DNA of 64,000 nt, taken from positions 7,014,799-7,078,798 of the forward strand of contig OZ025281.1 in assembly GCA_964019165.1 (NCBI GenBank), in the 5' to 3' direction. Made by a program: the position numbers and the translations under genes. Shown here piece by piece: positions 12,059 to 21,560 of the stretch. The first letter of the stretch is position 1, and each line of letters starts with the position of its first letter. A model generated the notes under the pieces. That model made no database searches. It worked only from the letters and a program-made list of their open reading frames with translations, and had not been told where the DNA came from. Source of the DNA: Mastigias papua. Its lineage: Eukaryota; Cnidaria; Scyphozoa; Rhizostomeae; Mastigiidae.

Positions 12059-12736
12059 ATGAAGATTCCAAGAGTTAATAAATCTGGATCTGGTTTTATT
12101 GAGGACGAAGATTACATATTACGATGGCCATTTAATATGGTAATAATCGGAAGAACAGGGGCTGGTAAAGGAAATTTATTATTACATATGATATTGACAG
12201 GAAAAGTTTTTAATAAACCTGACATAATTTATTATTATGGGCCAAATGCTTATCAAGATGATATGAAATATTTAAAAATTATTACAGATCAGATATCAAG
12301 GAAAATCGGCTATGAGTGTTTAATATTACAATCAGATGTATCACAAATTCCAGAACCAACAGAATATGGTGATAAAAATATTCGTAAATCATTAATTTTT
12401 GATGATATTATAACAAATCGTAAAATTCAAGATACTGTTTTACAATATTATACGAATGGTCGTTATCAAAATATGTCACCTATTTATTTAACACAGGGTT
12501 ATATTGATCTTCCAACATTATGACGCCAACATACAATGTACATGATATTTTATGAACCAGATACAGAATTTTATCGAAATTTAATTGAACGAGAGCATAA
12601 ATTAAAAAAGGGTACATTTAATAAAGTGTTTAATATTAATAATGAAAATGATAACAATAAATCAATGAATTATGATTTTATTTTCGTTGATAAGGTTAAA
12701 AGAAAATATTATAAATATTTTGATGAAGAAGTATAA
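12059..12736 (+). pseudogene. Polinton genome-packaging ATPase (FtsK/HerA, A32-like), one in-frame stop
   Basis: Packaging motor ATPase that drives DNA into the capsid. The Walker A loop GRTGAGKG lies at about residues 32-39, preceded by the beta strand FNMVII. Walker B is KSLIFDDII at about residues 109-117, and YLTQGY follows at about 148-153. An in-frame TGA at 12521-12523 splits the gene; the same frame then continues for 66 more codons, with FYEPD shortly after the break. The total of about 225 codons fits Polinton ATPases. One likely cause is a single C-to-T change at a CGA codon. It is the first gene inside the left ITR, about 120 bp from its border. Start chosen at the first ATG, right behind a TATA-like box. 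Confidence 0.9.
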
Positions 12737-12746
12737 TAATTTATAT

Positions 12747-12896
12747 ATGAGTGATATATACTGTGTGAAGTGTAAGAAAAAACAACCACTATTGACGAAC
12801 AAATAGTAAAAAACAAAGAATAACCGTGATGTTGTCACTGGATCATGTGAAAAATGTGGTTCAAGAAAATACATGTTTATTAAGAAACAAAAATAA
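12747..12896 (+). pseudogene. Zinc-ribbon protein relic (DUF5679-like), first of a tandem pair
   Basis: Forty-nine codons in one frame with a CVKCKKK pair at the start and CEKCGSRKY near the end, i.e. two CxxC knuckles of a small zinc ribbon. Two adjacent stops (TAG TAA, near 12805) interrupt it. The following gene at 12910 opens with the same CVKCKKK and has a matching C-x2-C G(T/S)(Q/R)KY knuckle, so the two are tandem duplicates. Small zinc ribbons of this type occur in Polintons and in large DNA viruses; the function is unknown. Confidence 0.7.
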
Positions 12897-12898
12897 CA

Positions 12899-12909
12899 TA
12901 TAATATATA
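12899..12909 (+). promoter_or_regulatory. TATA-like box abutting the zinc-ribbon/PLA2 start
   Basis: ATATAATATATA leads directly into the ATG at 12910. Confidence 0.4.
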
Positions 12910-13455
12910 ATGAAAATATACTGTGTAAAATGTAAAAAGAAAACAGATACGGATAACATACAAAAAATTACGACTAAAAGTAATAGACTGGCTATTCGAG
13001 GTAATTGCAAAATATGCGGTACACAAAAATACAGGTTTGTGAAAAATGAAGGCGAGGGCATTGATCTCCATAAATGGATCGGTAAAATACCACCGCCTTC
13101 AAAAGGCTTTGTTCCACCTGGGTATAATTATTTAGGGCCTTATAATCCCTTGGAATCTCAACTTGATTTTAATAAAGGCACGGGGTAAATTCGTAAAATT
13201 CATGTTCAGCCCCAAAATAAATTAGATGAAATCGCCATGCAGCATGATATCTGCTACTCTGTAAATCCACAAAACAAAGGTGAATGTGATAGGAAAATGG
13301 TAAAGTCAATAGATGAGATGCCATATAAAGATATGAATAAAATGGCAATGTTAGCTAGGACAATTATTAACAAGAAACAACAGCTTGGTCTAGGTCAAAG
13401 GGTCAAAAAAAAACGACGCGAAGATAGATATAACAGATCGGAAACAATATGCTAA
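12910..13455 (+). pseudogene. Zinc ribbon fused to parvovirus-like phospholipase A2, one in-frame stop
   Basis: The N-terminal zinc ribbon has CVKCKKK at about residues 5-11 and CKICGTQKY near 34-42. It is followed by a linker and a phospholipase A2-like domain: PGYNYLGPYNPLE at about residues 70-82 resembles the calcium-binding loop of parvovirus VP1 PLA2, and AMQHDICYS at about 109-117 contains the catalytic His-Asp pair. An in-frame TAA at 13186-13188 lies between them; the frame continues correctly to 13455. In parvoviruses this domain helps the particle leave the endosome, and Polinton PLA2 genes are thought to act similarly (inference). Its end overlaps the probable start of the integrase in another frame. 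The fusion to the zinc ribbon is notable. Confidence 0.8.
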
Positions 13456-14275
13456 AGAGATGCATAAGCGTGTAATCAAGAAGTTTCAACGACGATACGT
13501 TTATTCGCCTGGTATTGACGCAATTTGGACGAGTGATTTGATATTACAGCGATATGCAAAAGAAAATAATAGCTATAAATACATTCTTACTGTAATGGAC
13601 ATTTTTAGTAAATTCGCTTGGGTTAGAGTCACGAAAACAAAGGACAAGAAAACAATAGCTGATGCATTTGAAGACATAATTAAAAAATCTAGCCGTAAAT
13701 GTCAATTTCTGTGGAGCGATAACGGAGGAGAATTTTTTAAGAAGGTTTTTGAAGACATGTTAAAAAGGCATAATATCATGAGATATACAACTCAATCAGA
13801 ATTGAAGGCAATTATGGCTGAGCGCTTCAATCAAAGTTTTATGAATCAAATAGTGAAAATTTTCGCTGACCGTGACTATCATAGGTATATCGATGATATT
13901 CACCGATTGGTAAATGATTATAATAATTCATATCACAGTAGTATTAAGATGACGCCTGTTGAGGCCAGTAAAAAAGAAAACGAAGGATTGGTTTATTATA
14001 ATTTATACAACGACAGAAGAAGAAAGTTATTAAAACAGAATAGAAAACATAAATTTACGGTAAATGATAGAGTTAGGATAACTCGTTTTAAAAAGACATT
14101 CCAAAAGGGGTATTCAAAACGATGGACTGATGAAATTTTCATAGTTTATAAGGTAAACCCAACATTACCTGTAACCTATAAAATCAAGGAAATTCCAAAA
14201 AATGGGAAAAATGTGTATATTAAAGGCGATTTTTACCAAGAAGAGCTACAGAAAACGGCGTTGTCCGAAAAATAA
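13405..14275 (+). CDS. Polinton integrase (retroviral-type, DDE)
   Basis: Integrase that inserts the element into the host genome. The first ATG of the clean frame is 13460, but the same frame is open upstream to about 13405 and reads residues such as DRKQYAKEMHKRV that continue the expected N-terminal helix, so the real start probably lies upstream, overlapping the PLA2 gene. Catalytic residues counted from 13460: first Asp in WTSDLI (about residue 25), second Asp in FLWSDNGGEF (about 87), Glu in IMAERFNQS (about 122). After the rve core there is a basic stretch and a C-terminal, chromodomain-like segment with VTYKIKEI and KGDFYQEEL. From 13460 it has no stop or frameshift, which makes it one of the least damaged genes of the element. 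Confidence 0.92.
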
Positions 14276-14295
14276 AAAGGGCTTAAAGAAAATTT

Positions 14296-14313
14296 TTATA
14301 TATGATATTATAG
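14296..14313 (+). promoter_or_regulatory. AT-rich box before the small ORF
   Basis: TATATATGATATTATAG directly precedes the ATG at 14314, similar to the boxes of other genes of the element. Confidence 0.35.
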
Positions 14314-14514
14314 ATGAACAAAAAATTTGATAAAATTATCAAAACATATAAGAATATTTTGGCGAGTAAAGAAAAAGATAAAAGTGACTTGCACTTTTTC
14401 GCATTAAAATCAATAGAAAACATTGATATTAAACAATATAATGAAAAAGAACAGGAAATTATTAAAAATTTAATTTCATATTACAAAAAACCATCATCAA
14501 TTACATATAATTAA
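14314..14514 (+). CDS. Small Lys-rich ORF between integrase and polymerase
   Basis: A 66-residue, Lys/Ile-rich, probably helical product that I do not recognise. It has no cysteine pairs, signal peptide or membrane segment. It fits snugly between the integrase and PolB with a TATA-like box abutting its start, which favours a real gene. Function unknown. Confidence 0.5.
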   Translation: MNKKFDKIIKTYKNILASKEKDKSDLHFFALKSIENIDIKQYNEKEQEIIKNLISYYKKPSSITYN

Positions 14515-14541
14515 TTAAATGATCGGATTTTAAATTATTAC

Positions 14542-17500
14542 ATGAAAAAAGAAGAGAGGGCACATAATAATGAAAAACATTACAATGAAGTCGATAATGA
14601 AGTTTTTGATGAGGAAAAAGGTCATTTCGATGATGTTCGTAATGAGATTAAATTTGAATTAGAAGATGTTATCATACTAGAAAAACACTCAATGCAAAAA
14701 ATGTTGTCATTGTATAATATAAAATTAGAATATCAATTAGATGAAGATTTAAGAAATGTAACATACATGTGCGAAGATCAATTAAATTTTCCTTGGCCGT
14801 ATAAGAAGCAAATTTTACTTAATAAATTAAAAAATGGTATATTTAAATGTAATACTGTAGTTCGTGTTGTAATGGTATCTATAAGGGACAGAAATAAGAA
14901 ACTATACCCTATTTTTCAGACGAAATATATCATAATTAGATCGCCTGATGATATTATTTATTTTTTACGACAGTCTATGATCGATATAAAATCAAGAATC
15001 GGTAAGTTTACCAAGAAAATAGACACTAGAGAAAGTACTGATCAGGTTATATTAGGAACGGATTGTGTGGATAGCGGGGTCGACTATGAAAAATTAAATA
15101 TTGTAAAGATAGAAAAGGTATTCGCGAATGGTTTTATTGAATTACCTGAAAGAATTTCAGGTACAAAATCTTGTATAAATATTAAAAATCGAGATAATCG
15201 ATGCTTCCTGTACTGTCATTTATTACACGAGAGATATCGTTTGTGCGACAAAATAGGCCACCCAGAACGATTACCCGGCAAAAGGCGTTTATATATGATG
15301 ACAAAATGATAAATTTGGATTATGAAGGTATTGAATTCCCAATTCCATATAATGATTTTTATCATGTCAAAAGAATAGAAGATCAAAATAAAATAAGAAT
15401 AAATATTTTTGAACATAAACAAGGTAAAAAAAAAGATATACTACCGATTTACAATAATAAAAAAAACCTACGAAAATTGTATGAATTTATTGGTAATAAG
15501 TGATAATAACAATAAAAATTATCATTATGTTTATATCAAAAATTTGAACAGATTATTATCATCAATAACGAATTATAATGGAGCTAAATTTTGTCAAGAT
15601 TGCTTAAAACAATTCAGTAGTAAAAAAGCATTTGATTCAATGAATCATAAATGCAATTATAAAAACAATCAAAATACCTTGCCAGAAAACATAACAATCA
15701 AGGATAATAAATTGCTGAAATTGCCGCTTAATACGTATCTAAAGCCATTTAATTTGAAATTCACACAGTGCCTGCCATGGATAATGTATTGCGACTTCGA
15801 GAGTTTATTAATTCCCATAAAAGATGATAAACATCCAGATAAATATGAGCATAAATTGTCTAGTTATTGTTATAACCTTGTATGTCGTTAGAGACCAATA
15901 TTTAATAAATTTAAATTGTATCGTGGAAATAAAAACGATACTATATCTGTAATTGATAATTTTTTCAATGATATTAAGAATGTTTTAAGTCATATTAAAG
16001 AATGTAAAAAGAAATTTTATGCATTGCCGATGTTAACAGATGAACAAATGAAAAAACATAAAAGAATAAAGAAATGTGAATATTGTAATGAAAAATTTAA
16101 TAAACAAAATCCTAGAATTCAACATCATAATCATATCACTGGGGATTATATCGCCACAACCTGTAAACCATGCAATAGTAAAAATGAAGACAGGTGATTG
16201 TCTTTATATCGTTTTTCATTATATGAAGGGATATGACGGTAATGTTATAATTCAAAAATTGAATGAACACTTTCAAAATTCAAACATAAATTTAATTGGT
16301 AGGAATGCATCATCAATATTTCATATTGGAATACAAAATTATATCAAGATCATTGATTCTCATGAGTTGATAACAGCTAGTCTGAAAAACTTGTCGAGCA
16401 ACTTAAAAGAAGAAGATTTTAAATATACAAAACAATGGATTAAAAATACGGAAATGAATTTTTGATAAAGGATATATTTCCTTTCCGATATATCAATTCA
16501 TTTAAACATTATGATCATACTACTTTTCCAAATATTGAATATTTTGATACAGAACAAGAAACAACATATGAAAAATATTGTAAATTTTATTATAGTAATT
16601 TTAATAATCTCGGAGAATATTCAGATTATTATTTAGAAAAAGACGTGAGACTGCTCAGTGATATTATGGAATCGTATCGATGTATGTTTATGGAAAAATA
16701 TGGCACAGAATTATCCAGTCATTATACAATCAACTCACTTACATGGGAGATGCTTAAGAAATGGAATCCTGTCCATATTAAAATTTTGGATAATTACAAA
16801 ATATACAGCGCTTTTCAATCAATGATGAGAGGCGGCCTATGTGGTATTGGAAGCAGTAGATACGCTATTGCAAATAACAGGTACATGAAAAATTACGATC
16901 CTACACAACCATCATCTTATATCATGCATTATGATATCAATGCGATGTATGCTCATATAATGCGTACTTATCCTTTGCCATACGATGATTTTACATTTTT
17001 AACAAATGAAGAAATACGTGATTTCAATATTTTGGATTATGATCAAAATTCAGAATATGGCTATGTCGTAAAATTGTCGTAATATTCTAGTTTGAAAATA
17101 GATGAACGCAGTTAAACCTGAATGCCCTAAACTAAAACATAATACGTTCTTTGTTAATGTTAACTCAGTCAATTCTTTGGTTTCTAAAGAAAGTGTCAAA
17201 ATCATAGAATACAAAACACACTAGGATGATCAACAACAACAGCTTAGTTTCACCACAGGCTATATCCTAAATATTCATATAAGTGAGATTGACATCGCTT
17301 ATTATGATTATTACAATGATTTACCCATATTTCCATCAAAACGTAAAGTCTTTAAAAATGAGATCAGTGATTATCAAAAAGAAATTTTAATTCAAAATAA
17401 CAAGGATTTTATTTGTACGGAAAAATTACTTTTAGATTACCATGCAAAAAAAGAATACACGATTCATTACCTGACATTTACAATGTTATTTGAAAGGAGG

Positions 17501-18387
17501 TTTTAAGATCCAATATATCAATTATATAATACGATTTAAACAGGCAAGATATATGAAAGACTATATTGAATACAATCATAAGAATCGATGTGAGAGTGAT
17601 AATGAAAACAACAGAAGGATGTATAAATTATTAAGTAATAGCGTTTACGGAAGATCGTTGCTAAATAAAGAAAAGTATAGTAGAAATGTCCGTATAAATA
17701 GTGATCCTGAGAAGGCAAGTAGAGCCGTGTCAAAAGACACATTCAAGGATTATGAAATTATAAATGAAGAATCTGGTTTATTTAACATTGAAAAACAATT
17801 TATAATATTAGACAGCCCATGTTATATTGGGTCTGTTATTCTCAATTTAAGCAAGATACTAATTTATAATTATTGGTATAAACTCAAAAATAGGTATCAA
17901 AACAACATTTCGATGCTTTATATCGACACAGACGGTTTTGTCTGCAATATTAAAACAGAAGATATCTATAAAGATATGTATAAAATGGACGTTTTTGATA
18001 TGTCATGTTATGATCCTAAATTTAAGTACTATAAACAAGGCAATTACGAAATGGGTCTGTTAAAAGATGAAAGCGCAATGACACCAATAATTGAGGCTGT
18101 CAGTTTAAAAGATAAACTTTATGGATATAAAAAAGAATCAGATCAAGTGAAATGTAAGGGATTGAAAAATGATATTAAATTTTCAATCGTTAAAAAATGC
18201 TGTTTTTAACAATGAATTAATTTCATCAACTTTTTATAGTATAAAATCTAAAAACAATAAAATATTTTCATACACTGATCACAAGACATTAATGGCTTAC
18301 GGTGATAAAAGATATTTATATAATCCCACAATGTCTTATCCATATGGCCATTATATGATAAGTAAAAATTATGAAGATATGATATAA
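14542..18387 (+). pseudogene. Protein-primed family-B DNA polymerase (PolB), multiply broken
   Basis: Replicative polymerase of the Polinton; it copies the linear genome from a protein primer. The N-terminal part (14542-15309) ends with a conserved KSCINIKNRDNRCFLYCHLL block. After frame changes near 15300 and 15450 come KNLNRLL and a CxxC...C region (15580-15650). Exonuclease motifs are Exo I YCDFESLL (about 15787), Exo II FHYMKGYDGNVI (about 16211) and Exo III YLEKDVRLLSDI (about 16630), with an HNH-like CxxC...HHNHITGD...CxxC insert near 16075-16180. Polymerase motifs are A HYDINAMYAHIM (about 16928), B KLLSNSVYGRS (about 17630) and C LYIDTDG (about 17920). Breaks occur near 15300, 15450, 15889, 16190, 16450, 17080-17490 (worst decay) and 18190. 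The total of about 1,280 codons is full length. Confidence 0.93.
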
Positions 18388-18477
18388 AAATAATTACAAC
18401 TTGTGCATTTATCTTATTACATAATTCCAATATAAGCAATTATATGAGATATACTTACATATTATGCAATTATTCTA

Positions 18478-18489
18478 ATCTATATTATA
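18478..18489 (+). promoter_or_regulatory. TATA-like box abutting the repeat-protein start
   Basis: TCTATATTATA runs directly into the ATG at 18490. Confidence 0.4.
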
Positions 18490-20190
18490 ATGAATTTAGA
18501 ATCATATAAAAAACTGGTTGAATTGCAAATGTATTCAGATGGTACACTTCATCAAATTCAAGAAGCAAAAAAGAATTACGAAAATAACATAATAGATCAA
18601 GAATTTGAGAATATTAAAAGATTTAATCCAATCATACAATCTAATAAAGAATTAATTGATCGTATTGAAAAAAAGAGTGATAAAAATGATGAATTTATTA
18701 AAAATATTTCAGATGCCTTGCCTTATTATAATCAAAATGTTCAACAAAAAGAGCCATTAATTCTTGATGACAAAACAACACCTAAAGAAGAGACACAATC
18801 AACACCTAAAGAAGAGACACAATCAACACCTAAAGAAGAGACACAATCAACACCTAAAGAAGAGACACAATCAACACCTAAAGAAGAGACACAATCAACA
18901 CCTAAAGAAGAGACACAATCAACACCTAAAGAAGAGACACAATCAACACCTAAAGAAGAGACACAATCAACACCTAAAGAAGAGACACAATCAACACCTA
19001 AAGAAGAGACACAATCAACACCTAAAGAAGAGACACAATCAACACCTAAAGAAGAGACACAATCAACACCTAAAGAAGAGACACAATCAACACGAATTTT
19101 ATCACTTAAAAATATCTTCGATAATGACGCAGAGATTAAATTTATTAACGATTTAATGGATGGTAAAAAAGTACATTTATACGATAACACACAACCTAAA
19201 AGTGATGATTTGATTCCTGTTTATAGTGATATTAAATTATTAGATTTAGATAAATTGCCAAATTATTCAAATGAAGAAATAGATAAATTCTTATCATCAT
19301 CACAATTAACATCATTGACTAAAAATTAGCTTCAGTTAGTGGAACACACAAGGACGATCCTAAAATTAAAACATATTCAAACAGTTTATCAAAATACAAC
19401 AATGCAATAAGGGATTATTTAAAAAGTACACAATATGTAAATGTTAATAATAAAGATGATATACAAAAAGAATCAGAACCGAGTGAATCAACATCAACAG
19501 AAGTAACTGGATCAGAACCAAGTGGATCAACATCAACAGAACAAACTGACTCAGAACCAAGTGGATCAACACAAACAACAGAAACAAATAAAGTTGAAGG
19601 TGAGGGTATTAAACGAAGAAATGGATATAAGATAGTAAATTCGAAATGTAATGATAAATTATTGATTAATGTGGATAAATTAATTAATGAAATGATAATA
19701 GAAGCAAGATTAGGCGATGATATTTTATACACAAATAAAGGAGATCGTGATACAATTGATATCTTAACAAAACGATTCAACCCTAAGAAAAAATATAGCA
19801 AAGTAAGTCAGCAGATTTTCAACGACTTGAATCAATTATCCGGTATGGTAAAAAACGGAATGGAAAATCAAAATTATTTGGTACTAGTAATATAATTTTA
19901 AATGAAAAAGATCTCCAGAAAAGAATTAACCTATTAAGAGGGTCTATTATCGCTGGTAATGACAACAAGAAATTACACAAGGAACTCTCACAATTAACAA
20001 ATCAAGAAAATGTTATACAAAATAAATCAGTTGATGACCTATATAATAATTTAAAAAACATTGACCCCGATATTAAAAACAAGTCAAGGCAATGAGGATG
20101 TTTATAATCGTGTTTATAACATTATCGATTATCTCAGATCGAATCGGCATATATCAAGAGTTCAATATCATAAATATATAAAAAAACATT
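18490..20190 (+). pseudogene. Polinton structural-region gene with 13 PKEETQST repeats, frameshifted
   Basis: The first frame (18490-19329, 279 aa) opens with a charged, coiled-coil-like segment (residues 1-90). It is followed by 13 identical PKEETQST octads (about residues 97-201), then a segment with NDLMDGKKVHLYD. A frameshift near 19322 leads into a Ser/Thr/Glu-rich stretch with EPSGSTSTE-like repeats and then a conserved Polinton-like domain: RRNGYKIVNSKC at about 19615, DTIDILTKRFNPKKKYS at about 19750, and IFNDLNQLSG at about 19820. Another frameshift near 19860 precedes LLRGSIIAGNDNKKL (about 19930) and a last segment to about 20190. I read the whole as one gene of about 560 codons. 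The C-terminal domain recurs in Polintons beside the capsid genes, but I do not know its function. Confidence 0.7.
18778..19092 (+). repeat. Perfect 24-bp minisatellite, 13 copies, in frame
   Basis: The unit ACACCTAAAGAAGAGACACAATCA is repeated 13 times with no visible variation, encoding TPKEETQS. Since 24 is divisible by 3 and the unit lacks stops in several frames, long shadow frames appear on both strands here; they are not genes. Confidence 0.98.
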
Positions 20191-20209
20191 TAATATAATA
20201 TAATATATA
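20183..20209 (+). promoter_or_regulatory. TATA-like box abutting the penton gene
   Basis: AATATAATATAATATATA leads straight into the ATG at 20210. Confidence 0.45.
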
Positions 20210-20971
20210 ATGGATATTCCGTTGTACATTGATACTACAGTAAAAAGCCCAACAACTGTTTATGGAACTAACTCTGATTTTACAGTCATAGTTTCAGGCG
20301 ATGGCATGCTTCTTGAAAATACCGATGAAAATTACATGGCTCTAAAAAGTATTACGTTAAGTTACAGATGGAATAATATCGACAGTACAAAATTCAATAA
20401 TAACACTATGAGATATAGCGCAGATAATGGCACTACATTTAAAACTATAACGTTCCCAGACGGCAATTACACGTACTCAGATATTTCAAATTGCATAAAC
20501 AATTACCTTGAATCTCAAAATGACTCGAAAACTGGCATCCAATTATATTATGTAAGCAGTTTAAAAAAGACATTTATTGAATTAGAGGAAAACTTTAGAG
20601 TTGATTTTAGATCTAATACCGCATTTGCAAAATTGATCGGCTTTGCTTCATCGTCTGCAATAATTACAGCGTCAAGTTATAGCCCTGATACGCCAGATAT
20701 TACTAATTCTATAGACAAGATATTAAATCATTGTAGTCTATTAAATGACATGTTTTATAATGGCAATCTTAATAGCGATGTGCTTTACATGTTTGAGACA
20801 TCAGATTTTAGAATTGGTTATACAATTAAAATAGAACCCAAAAACCTGAAATATCACAAACTTAATAATTATTTGATTAAGAAAATGAGAATTGAAATTA
20901 AAGATAGCCTTGGCAGATATATCGATTTACAGGATCCAATATCAATGGTCTTATTCATAAGATCATTTTAA
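20210..20971 (+). CDS. Polinton penton / minor capsid protein (single jelly roll)
   Basis: Intact 253-residue ORF. Position beside the PolB and repeat-protein genes and upstream of the major capsid gene, size, and the pattern IPLYIDTTVKSP near the N-terminus and KKMRIEIKDSLGR near the C-terminus match the penton-like minor capsid proteins of Polintons, which fill the fivefold vertices of the predicted icosahedral capsid. It also contains FPDGNYTYSDISNCIN (about residues 84-99), a segment typical of these proteins. The sequence is beta-rich without membrane segments. One of the few undamaged genes in the element. The jelly-roll fold is inferred from the family. Confidence 0.8.
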   Translation: MDIPLYIDTTVKSPTTVYGTNSDFTVIVSGDGMLLENTDENYMALKSITLSYRWNNIDSTKFNNNTMRYSADNGTTFKTITFPDGNYTYSDISNCINNYLESQNDSKTGIQLYYVSSLKKTFIELEENFRVDFRSNTAFAKLIGFASSSAIITASSYSPDTPDITNSIDKILNHCSLLNDMFYNGNLNSDVLYMFETSDFRIGYTIKIEPKNLKYHKLNNYLIKKMRIEIKDSLGRYIDLQDPISMVLFIRSF

Positions 20972-20978
20972 ATAATTA

Positions 20979-20994
20979 TATTATATAATATAAG
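20979..20994 (+). promoter_or_regulatory. TATA-like box abutting the small virion-protein gene
   Basis: TTATATAATATAAG directly precedes the ATG at 20995. Confidence 0.45.
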
Positions 20995-21074
20995 ATGAAT
21001 AGAAGATTCAGGAAGGAAAGAATCCATGATATTAACGGTGATGGTATAAGCGATGTTTTTAAATCCATGTTTAA
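20995..21074 (+). pseudogene. 5' piece of a small virion-protein gene, cut by the TTAA transposon
   Basis: The gene starts right behind a TATA-like box and reads a basic N-terminus (RRFRKE) followed by HDINGDGISD, which resembles a calcium-binding-type DxNxDG loop. After 27 codons the Kolobok-like transposon is inserted at a TTAA. The remainder lies at 28912-29222. Both halves are in the same frame across the target site, apart from one TAG near 28932. Confidence 0.65.
21071..21074. repeat. TTAA target duplication, left
   Basis: TTAA immediately outside the left terminal inverted repeat; the matching copy is at 28912-28915. Confidence 0.8.
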
Positions 21075-21291
21075 AGTGCCTGTGACATGATTTTTTTTAT
21101 TCGCGTAAATGATTCACCACAATGCCTTGAGACCATTTCTAAAATTCTGTTTCGGAAATGAAAGCGTTTTGATACAGAAATCAAGCAAAAAAGTGCGGCC
21201 TAGCCATGTTTGTTCATCGCAGATCGCCATTCCCTCGTGACGTCACGGGATGAACTCGTTCTCGAGACTACCACTTTCTAACAGTGACAAG

Positions 21292-21296
21292 CAAGG
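21292..21296. repeat. copia target-site duplication, left (CAAGG)
   Basis: CAAGG abuts the left LTR; the same five bases follow the right LTR at 25761-25765. Confidence 0.9.
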
Positions 21297-21473
21297 TGTT
21301 GGAGTTAGCGTCAAAGATTTGTTTTGTTCATGGTTTTTATGTTATAACCTCGTAATGGTGTTTATTATTATAACTTTGAACTTTGTACTCGATTACAATT
21401 GTTATGTTCAGTTTTACCCATGTGGCCTAACAACTTGGATATCGTGTGCCTTTATCTTGTTACTCTGCTAAAA
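21297..21473 (+). repeat. copia 5' LTR
   Basis: 177 bp from TGTTGGAGTTAGC to CTCTGCTAAAA, identical to the 3' LTR by eye. It begins with TG, but the target duplication places its end at AAAA rather than the canonical CA. Confidence 0.95.
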
Positions 21474-21487
21474 GGTTATGGGCCCAG
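21474..21487 (+). promoter_or_regulatory. copia primer-binding site, complementary to the tRNA-iMet anticodon arm
   Basis: GGTTATGGGCCCAG begins right after the LTR and is the complement of the CTGGGCCCATAACC anticodon arm of eukaryotic initiator tRNA-Met. Priming by an internally cleaved half of tRNA-iMet is known for Drosophila copia, so this element likely uses the same scheme. Confidence 0.8.
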
Positions 21488-21560
21488 GAGAAGAATATAA
21501 GAAGTTGTTCACGAAGCATATAGATATTAGAGGGCTGTAGTACATCGTCGTTCATTAAAT

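Noticed and set aside
18741..19190. Reverse-strand (DCVSSLGV) and second forward-frame (KKRHNQHL) repeat proteins
   Set aside because: They are shadows of the 24-bp repeat, which lacks stops in several frames. Only the PKEETQST frame continues into conserved sequence on one side.
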